Below, piece after piece: positions 14,957-18,811 of a DNA stretch of 18,811 bases. Below the pieces are notes generated by a model. The model was not told where the DNA came from, did no database searches, and worked only from the letters and a program-made list of their open reading frames with translations. This DNA is from Bacilli bacterium. Its GTDB lineage: Bacteria > Bacillota_I > Bacilli_A > RF39 > UBA660. Made by a program: the position numbers and the translations under genes. The DNA is taken from assembly GCA_022793555.1 (NCBI GenBank), contig JAAWDB010000121.1, positions 1 to 18,811 on the forward strand, read 5' to 3'. The first letter of the stretch is position 1. Each line of letters begins with the position of its first letter.

Positions 14957-14987
14957 TTATATTTCACTAACTAATTTATCATAAAAA
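14957..14987 (+). promoter_or_regulatory. Possible sigma-E-like promoter upstream of the spoIIM-like gene
   Basis: TTATATT (14957-14963, 6/7 to KMATATT) is followed after 16 bases by CATAAAAA (14980-14987, 6/8 to CATACAMT). The spacing is one or two bases longer than usual for sigma-E. spoIIM is in the sigma-E regulon of B. subtilis, so the match is of interest but weak. Confidence 0.25.
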
Positions 14988-15001
14988 CCAAATGTTGTAA
15001 A

Positions 15002-15007
15002 TATAAT
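15002..15007 (+). promoter_or_regulatory. -10 element (TATAAT) just before the spoIIM-like gene
   Basis: A perfect TATAAT lies 14 bases before the ATG, and GGTGAAGA follows as the ribosome binding site. No -35 is seen at 16-18 bases. If used, the leader would be under ten bases. Confidence 0.4.
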
Positions 15008-15021
15008 TTACTGGTGAAGAA

Positions 15022-15600
15022 ATGAAAAAATTACAAATGCAATTGAAGAATCAGAAAAATGTATTACTATTTTTAGCAATTATCTTATTATGTGGTATTG
15101 GATTGGGAACATATTTTGGAATTTCAGCTAAAGATCTCATGGAAAATACCTTATCTAATTACATACTAAAAATAGGGGAGCAGAGTTATCATTTTGCCAT
15201 ATCTCATTTTACCATCCTCTCTTTATTATTTGTTTTGTCATTTATTGGTTTAGGAATACCTGCAGCCATTGCCTATCTCTTTTTTGAAGGATTAACAATT
15301 GGCTTTTGTAGCAGTATTTTTATCGGTTTAATAGGATTAAAAGGATTTATTTTTATCACTATTTTCTTTCTATTAACCAAAGTTCCTTTCTTATTTATAT
15401 ACAATTTTTTCTTTAATAAAATATTATCTATAACTAAAGCTATCATAGCATGGATTGTTTATAAACAAAATAAAAAAGACTATATTATTAACTTAGCACT
15501 AGGATGCTTAATTCTAATCGTTTTATTACTATTATACGACTTATTCTTTGACTTTTTAGGGATAAACATAATTAAAATGATTAGCTTTCTTCTTAACTAG
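15022..15600 (+). CDS. SpoIIM-like integral membrane protein (stage II sporulation protein M family)
   Basis: This encodes 192 residues with about five hydrophobic segments, near 13-33, 62-88, 90-112, 115-140 and 155-180. The central stretch FVLSFIGLGIPAAIAYLFFEGLTIGF, then GLIGLKGFIFITIFFLLTKVPFLFIY, matches the SpoIIM pattern of a Gly-Ile-Pro turn, an F-x-E/K-G-x-x-x-GF helix and a G-x-KGF segment. The length agrees with SpoIIM (about 200). In spore formers SpoIIM joins SpoIID and SpoIIP in the septal peptidoglycan machine that drives engulfment, and it is membrane-bound. SpoIID and SpoIIP are not in this window. The start is chosen from GGTGAAGA nine bases upstream. The weaker alternative is a general SpoIIM/DUF95 membrane protein outside sporulation; spoIVB nearby favours sporulation. 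Confidence 0.75.
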   Translation: MKKLQMQLKNQKNVLLFLAIILLCGIGLGTYFGISAKDLMENTLSNYILKIGEQSYHFAISHFTILSLLFVLSFIGLGIPAAIAYLFFEGLTIGFCSSIFIGLIGLKGFIFITIFFLLTKVPFLFIYNFFFNKILSITKAIIAWIVYKQNKKDYIINLALGCLILIVLLLLYDLFFDFLGINIIKMISFLLN

Positions 15601-15617
15601 TAATCACATAACAGATT

Positions 15618-15626
15618 TGTTATAAT
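15618..15626 (+). promoter_or_regulatory. Extended -10 promoter for mnmA
   Basis: TGT-TATAAT has TG at 15618-15619 and the -10 at 15621-15626, in the context TTTGTTATAAT also seen before nusB. No good -35 is present. GGGTG serves as the ribosome binding site. Confidence 0.65.
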
Positions 15627-15646
15627 ATCATCAACGGGTGATAAAA

Positions 15647-16753
15647 ATGAAAAAAGTAATTGTAGGAATATCAGGTGGTGTCGATAGTGCGGTTTCAGCA
15701 TATTTATTACTCCAACAAGGTTATCAAGTAGAAGGCCTATTTATGCGAAATTGGGATGCAACTTTAAATAATGATATTAACGGAAACCCTACGTTAAATA
15801 ATAACATTTGTCCTCAAGAACAGGACTATAATGATGCCAAAGAACTTTGTAAACTATTAAATATTCCTCTGCATCGAGTAGACTTTATTAAAGAGTATTG
15901 GGATTACGTTTTCACCTATTTCTTAAAGGAACTTGAAAAGGGAAGAACTCCAAATCCAGATCTTTTATGTAACAAATATATCAAGTTTGACCTATTTAAA
16001 AAAGAAGCAAAAAAATTAGGCGCCGATAAAATAGCCACTGGTCATTACGCAAGATTAGAAGGATCTCATTTACTACGAGGAATCGACAAAAACAAAGATC
16101 AAACTTATTTTTTAGCACAACTTTCTCCAAATCAATTAAAAGACGTTTTATTTCCTGTAGGAAACATTACCAAACAAGAAGTACGAAAAATTGCTCTAGA
16201 ACAAAAACTAAACGTAGCAAAGAAAAAAGATTCTACGGGAATTTGTTTTATTGGCGAAAGAAACTATCAAAAATTTGTACAAAATTATTTAAAACCAAAT
16301 CCTGGCAACATTTTAAATGTCGCAACTAAAGAAATTATTGGCATTCATAACGGTTTAATGAACTATACTATCGGTCAAAGAAGAAATGTAGGAATTTCTG
16401 GATATAATGAGCGTCATTACGTATGTGGAAAAGATGTTGAAAAAAACATTCTCTATGTAGCCTTTGGAAACTCAAATGAGTATTTGATTAGTGACGAATG
16501 TATCTTAGAAGAAGTCAACTTAATTAGCGATAATCATCCAACATTTTGTACAGCTAAATTTCGTTATCGTGGCGAAGACATCCCTGTGCAATTAGAGTAT
16601 TTGGAGAACAATGAAATAAAAGTTATTTATAAAAATGGGGCAAAAGCTGTTACACCTGGACAATTTTGTGTTTTATATTTAGGAGAAGAGTGCCTAGGTA
16701 GTGGTATTATAAAAGAAGTTAGAAAAGAAAATAAGAAACTCTGGTATTTATAG
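15647..16753 (+). CDS. mnmA: tRNA-specific 2-thiouridylase MnmA
   Basis: MnmA inserts sulfur at position 2 of the wobble uridine (U34) of tRNA-Lys, -Glu and -Gln, using ATP and a persulfide sulfur supply. The ATP pyrophosphatase P-loop SGGVDS is at residues 9-14. LFMRNWD and CPQEQDYNDAKELC follow. The first catalytic Cys is in NPDLLCNKYIKF (C108) and the second in DSTGICFIGERNYQKF (C200). ATGHYAR, KDQTYFLAQL and GQRRNVGISG are also as expected. The 368 residues from the ATG at 15647 are a normal length. An in-frame GTG nine bases upstream lies in the GGGTG ribosome binding site and is rejected. No cysteine desulfurase is adjacent, so the sulfur donor must be encoded elsewhere. Confidence 0.97.
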   Translation: MKKVIVGISGGVDSAVSAYLLLQQGYQVEGLFMRNWDATLNNDINGNPTLNNNICPQEQDYNDAKELCKLLNIPLHRVDFIKEYWDYVFTYFLKELEKGRTPNPDLLCNKYIKFDLFKKEAKKLGADKIATGHYARLEGSHLLRGIDKNKDQTYFLAQLSPNQLKDVLFPVGNITKQEVRKIALEQKLNVAKKKDSTGICFIGERNYQKFVQNYLKPNPGNILNVATKEIIGIHNGLMNYTIGQRRNVGISGYNERHYVCGKDVEKNILYVAFGNSNEYLISDECILEEVNLISDNHPTFCTAKFRYRGEDIPVQLEYLENNEIKVIYKNGAKAVTPGQFCVLYLGEECLGSGIIKEVRKENKKLWYL

Positions 16754-16775
16754 CAAAAAAACTTGAATCAGTAAT

Positions 16776-16831
16776 TTTACATCCCTTTACACTTGACATG
16801 TAACTGTTAAATGATATAATAAAACTGTAAA
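16776..16831 (+). promoter_or_regulatory. Cluster of TTTACA-type boxes, possible operator of the HTH regulator
   Basis: TTTACA occurs at 16776-16781 and 16786-16791, ten bases apart and so on one helix face. Inverted copies are TGTAAC at 16799-16804 and TGTAAA at 16826-16831. They surround the -35 and -10 of the HTH gene, as expected for autoregulation. Confidence 0.4.
16793..16820 (+). promoter_or_regulatory. Sigma-A-type promoter for the HTH regulator
   Basis: Perfect TTGACA (16793-16798) and perfect TATAAT (16815-16820) are separated by 16 bases. The start codon is 31 bases downstream, with GAGGG/TAGGG as ribosome binding site. Confidence 0.85.
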
Positions 16832-16851
16832 TAATAGAGGGTAGGGATAAC

Positions 16852-17628
16852 ATGAAAATACTAAATGAACTATTACAGGAATTAGGGATTTCCAAAGTTC
16901 GTCTAGCAAAATACCTAGGAGTTTCTAGACAAATGGTTTATAATTATCTCGAATTAGATGATTTAAACAAATGGCCAAAAGAAAAAAAATTATTACTATT
17001 TAAATTATTGGATATTGATGATGGGGGAGAATCAACAATTTCTAATATCAAAGTAACTACTGATTATTTAATGAATGTTGAAAATCGTTTAAATCAAGGA
17101 GTAAAAAATACTTCAGATTTAGATAGCTATTTTGATTTAAAAGGATTAAATAAGGAAGATCAAACATTACTTGCCGATATAACCTATTTATTAAAAGAAA
17201 AACTTTTAGACGAAAGTAAACACGAAGAAAATCATTATGCAATTCTTTATTTGTATCATATGTTACAATCAATAGATAACGTTCCAGAAATCAGATATAT
17301 TTTTGGATATATGTCAAAAACAACAGGATTTACTAATCCTGAGGAATATAAATTCCATGAAGATAAACAATTTATTTTTGAAGGTATTTTATATTCAGCT
17401 TTAACATTATATAACAATGGTGGAGCCAGTCGTAGCAAACTTGCAGAAAGTCACCGTCGATTCGTTCAAGAAATTGAGCAAAAAAATGAAGAAAAATTAA
17501 GTCGCACACAGCAATTAAATACAATTAAAATTCAGGCATTAAAAGAATTAAATTATACCGAAATTAATGAAAGTAATGCCGCAGAAGTATTTGAAAAAAT
17601 TGCGGAGATTCAATCAAGAAAAGTATAA
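16852..17628 (+). CDS. Helix-turn-helix DNA-binding protein of unknown target
   Basis: This encodes 258 residues. Residues 1-55 form an XRE/Cro-type helix-turn-helix: GISKVRLAKYLGVSRQMVYNYL has the turn at LGVS (22-25) and the recognition helix from about 26-34. The remaining 200 residues are mostly helical by composition, and I recognise no known ligand or enzyme domain. The tail EIEQKNEEKLSRTQQLNTIKIQAL may be a coiled coil for oligomerisation. No membrane segment is seen. It is preceded by a near-consensus promoter with repeated TTTACA-like boxes and is closed by its own terminator, so it is a single-gene unit that probably regulates itself. Its targets cannot be told from the window. It is the last intact gene before a decayed region. 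Confidence 0.88.
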   Translation: MKILNELLQELGISKVRLAKYLGVSRQMVYNYLELDDLNKWPKEKKLLLFKLLDIDDGGESTISNIKVTTDYLMNVENRLNQGVKNTSDLDSYFDLKGLNKEDQTLLADITYLLKEKLLDESKHEENHYAILYLYHMLQSIDNVPEIRYIFGYMSKTTGFTNPEEYKFHEDKQFIFEGILYSALTLYNNGGASRSKLAESHRRFVQEIEQKNEEKLSRTQQLNTIKIQALKELNYTEINESNAAEVFEKIAEIQSRKV

Positions 17629-17647
17629 CCCCTACTTTTCTTTTTTT
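17616..17647 (+). terminator. Intrinsic terminator of the HTH gene
   Basis: AAGAAAAGTA (17616-17625) pairs perfectly with TACTTTTCTT (17633-17642) around TAACCCC, then T's to 17647. The left arm is in the last codons and the loop carries the stop codon. Confidence 0.9.
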
Positions 17648-17957
17648 ATAAAAAAGGGGGAGTCTATTACTTTAATTTTAAATTTTAGCTTTACTCCTTT
17701 TTAATATTTACATAAAAGAACTACTTAATATTCTAACAATTCACAGCCTCTATAATTTGCAACGAAAATAATTAAAACGTATAATTATATATTTAATAGC
17801 AAAATAATTAAAATTACATTGAAAAAGATTTCAATTTAAAAATGTATTTTTTAAAACTAATATTTATACAATTACAGATTTAAGAAAAAAATCAAATTCA
17901 TTTATTAAAAGCAAATATTATTTATAATTTATCAATATAAAATAGACATGAAAAATT
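17648..17957. other. Gene-free, very AT-rich stretch
   Basis: I see no open frame with a start and ribosome binding site, no RNA gene and no clear promoter. The one structured element is a short hairpin, ATTGAAA / TTTCAAT at 17818-17835 with loop AAGA, without a T run on the + strand. Low-complexity AT sequence dominates. Confidence 0.6.
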
Positions 17958-18440
17958 TCAATACCAGCCCAATAAATCAGTCAAAAAATCTTCTACACCA
18001 AATTTATCATAATATATCTTATGTTAACTAATTAATCATAGTAATCATCAGGAATATTGTATCTTATCGCATTTACCATGGCATTATGTTCACTAACTAA
18101 GTCTTTTATTATAGAATAATTTCTTCTATAAGCATCCCACATATTTATTTTCTGTACATGTTTAGCTAATAACGATAATTTAACGTATTGACCATCAAAA
18201 CTATCAATATAATCCTGAATCGTTATAATTTTATCAGTTTCTGGCGTTTCATCTAATATTAAATCTTAAAATTTTCGTAATAACTTATCAGAATTACTTT
18301 TACTTCAAAATTAATTATCTTACACCCATTTAACTATGTACTCCCCCTACTTAAATTATCTCATTCAGCAATATCTTTTAAGAAAAAAATCACATGCTAA
18401 TACCTAAACAAATCATTAATATCTTCAACATATATTTATT
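17958..18440 (-). pseudogene. Decayed minus-strand protein gene, family unknown
   Basis: The minus strand holds several protein-like stretches broken by stops. The longest is an open frame without a start (18265 to 18032, 77 residues) with segments such as DETPETDKIITIQDYIDSFD, then QYVKLSLLAKHVQKINMWDA, and ending in IPDDYYD. Upstream on that strand are SDKLLRKF followed by a stop, and VEDINDLFRY followed by a stop. Downstream of its stop another frame reads YYDKFGVEDFLTDLLGWY and ends near 17958. The amphipathic, mixed composition is unlike random AT-rich translation, so I read it as the wreck of one gene with frameshifts and stops. No family was recognised. Borders are approximate, and the single long fragment is the best supported part. 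Confidence 0.5.
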
Positions 18441-18467
18441 GACACAATTTTACAGATATGAGAAAAT
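18439..18467 (+). promoter_or_regulatory. Possible promoter for the DUF2726 gene
   Basis: Perfect TTGACA at 18439-18444 is followed after 17 bases by GAAAAT (18462-18467, 4/6). It is about 70 bases before the start codon. Confidence 0.4.
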
Positions 18468-18537
18468 AATACACGTGAAATAGTATTCCTTTGATTAAAC
18501 TCTAGGACACAAATTTAATGAAAGAAGAAAAAACAAA

Positions 18538-18811
18538 ATGAAAGACATAATATACAGAATACTTTCTTTTTTATTTCCAAATCGTTTCGAAATAATCTCA
18601 ATAGAAGATAGAAAGATAAATTATAAACAAAAAAACTTATTAACAAATAATGAAATTTTATTTTATAATAAACTAAAAAAACTAGAAAAGTATGGTGCTT
18701 ATATTATATTACCACAAATAAACTTAGCATCCATAATTCATAAAGATACAACATATAGAAATGAACTTTTCAGAAATATTGATTTCGGAGTTTTTGATCT
18801 TGCATATAGAC
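18538..18811 (+). CDS. DUF2726-domain protein, 5' part (runs off the window)
   Basis: An open frame starts at ATG 18538 and continues past the end of the window (91 codons seen). After a short N-terminal hydrophobic stretch (IIYRILSFLF), the sequence LLTNNEILFYNKLKKLEKYGAYIILPQINLASII, then RNELFRNIDFGVFDLAYR, matches the DUF2726 pattern. In that family an LL-x-x-x-E-x-x-F/Y-x-x-L opening leads to a conserved DF-x-x-x-D motif resembling a nuclease-like active site. Its biochemical role is not established, though these domains often occur next to topoisomerase-like zinc fingers or helicases. The ribosome binding site is weak. A seven-codon frame (ATG 18518) ends at 18541 overlapping this start as ATGA, which may couple translation. 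Incomplete because of the window edge. Confidence 0.7.
   Translation, partial: MKDIIYRILSFLFPNRFEIISIEDRKINYKQKNLLTNNEILFYNKLKKLEKYGAYIILPQINLASIIHKDTTYRNELFRNIDFGVFDLAYR

Noticed and set aside
17818-17835. Perfect 7-bp hairpin in the gene-free stretch as a terminator or small RNA
   Set aside because: No T run on the + strand, no promoter nearby, and short AT hairpins are expected by chance in such sequence.
1-18811. CRISPR array, tRNA, rRNA or riboswitch
   Set aside because: No regularly spaced repeats, no cloverleaf-like or conserved RNA segments, and no T-box leader before proS were seen.

Overview
The window is strongly AT-rich with tightly packed genes. Start sites carry GGTG/AGGAGG-like ribosome binding sites, genes end in intrinsic hairpin-plus-T terminators, and TGA acts as a stop. 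Gene content (RecD2, NusB-XseA-XseB, archaeal-type ProRS, the spore-signalling protease SpoIVB, a SpoIIM-like membrane protein) points to a low-GC Bacillota, probably a spore-forming member of, or relative of, the Bacilli/Erysipelotrichia-like uncultured gut groups. The placement is an inference from gene content; no rRNA is present. Nearly all intact genes are on the + strand; the exceptions are a 31-residue membrane peptide gene and a decayed gene near the end.

Layout. (1) 2-2457: recD2 and a small membrane protein gene. (2) 2502-4383: two tandem paralogous genes with kinase-like signatures. The second keeps HGN and DLDG motifs and the first has lost them. They follow a strong promoter whose -35 lies in an inverted repeat, and are separated by two mutually exclusive hairpins. 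(3) 4428-7014: mutS alone with its own extended -10 promoter and no mutL in view. (4) 7036-11440: an operon nusB, HipA-like kinase, xseA, xseB, proS, closed by a strong terminator. The kinase sits where many Firmicutes carry folD. (5) 11483-14590: spoIVB, then a two-gene operon of zinc-ribbon membrane proteins. (6) 14591-15600: an IS3-family transposase remnant, a minus-strand peptide gene missed by normal ORF cut-offs, and a divergent spoIIM-like gene. (7) 15618-17647: mnmA and an HTH regulator with repeated TTTACA-type boxes at its promoter. (8) 17648-18811: a gene-poor, decayed stretch with a broken minus-strand gene, then the 5' part of a DUF2726 gene running off the end.

How it works together. 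The window is mostly housekeeping: DNA repair (RecD2, MutS, ExoVII), transcription antitermination (NusB), translation (ProRS, MnmA) and sporulation (SpoIVB, SpoIIM-like). The unusual part is three kinase-fold genes within about 6 kb, two as a kinase/pseudokinase-like pair before mutS and one HipA-like within the nusB-xseAB-proS transcript. The kinase assignments rest on motifs read by eye; no structure or homology search was possible.
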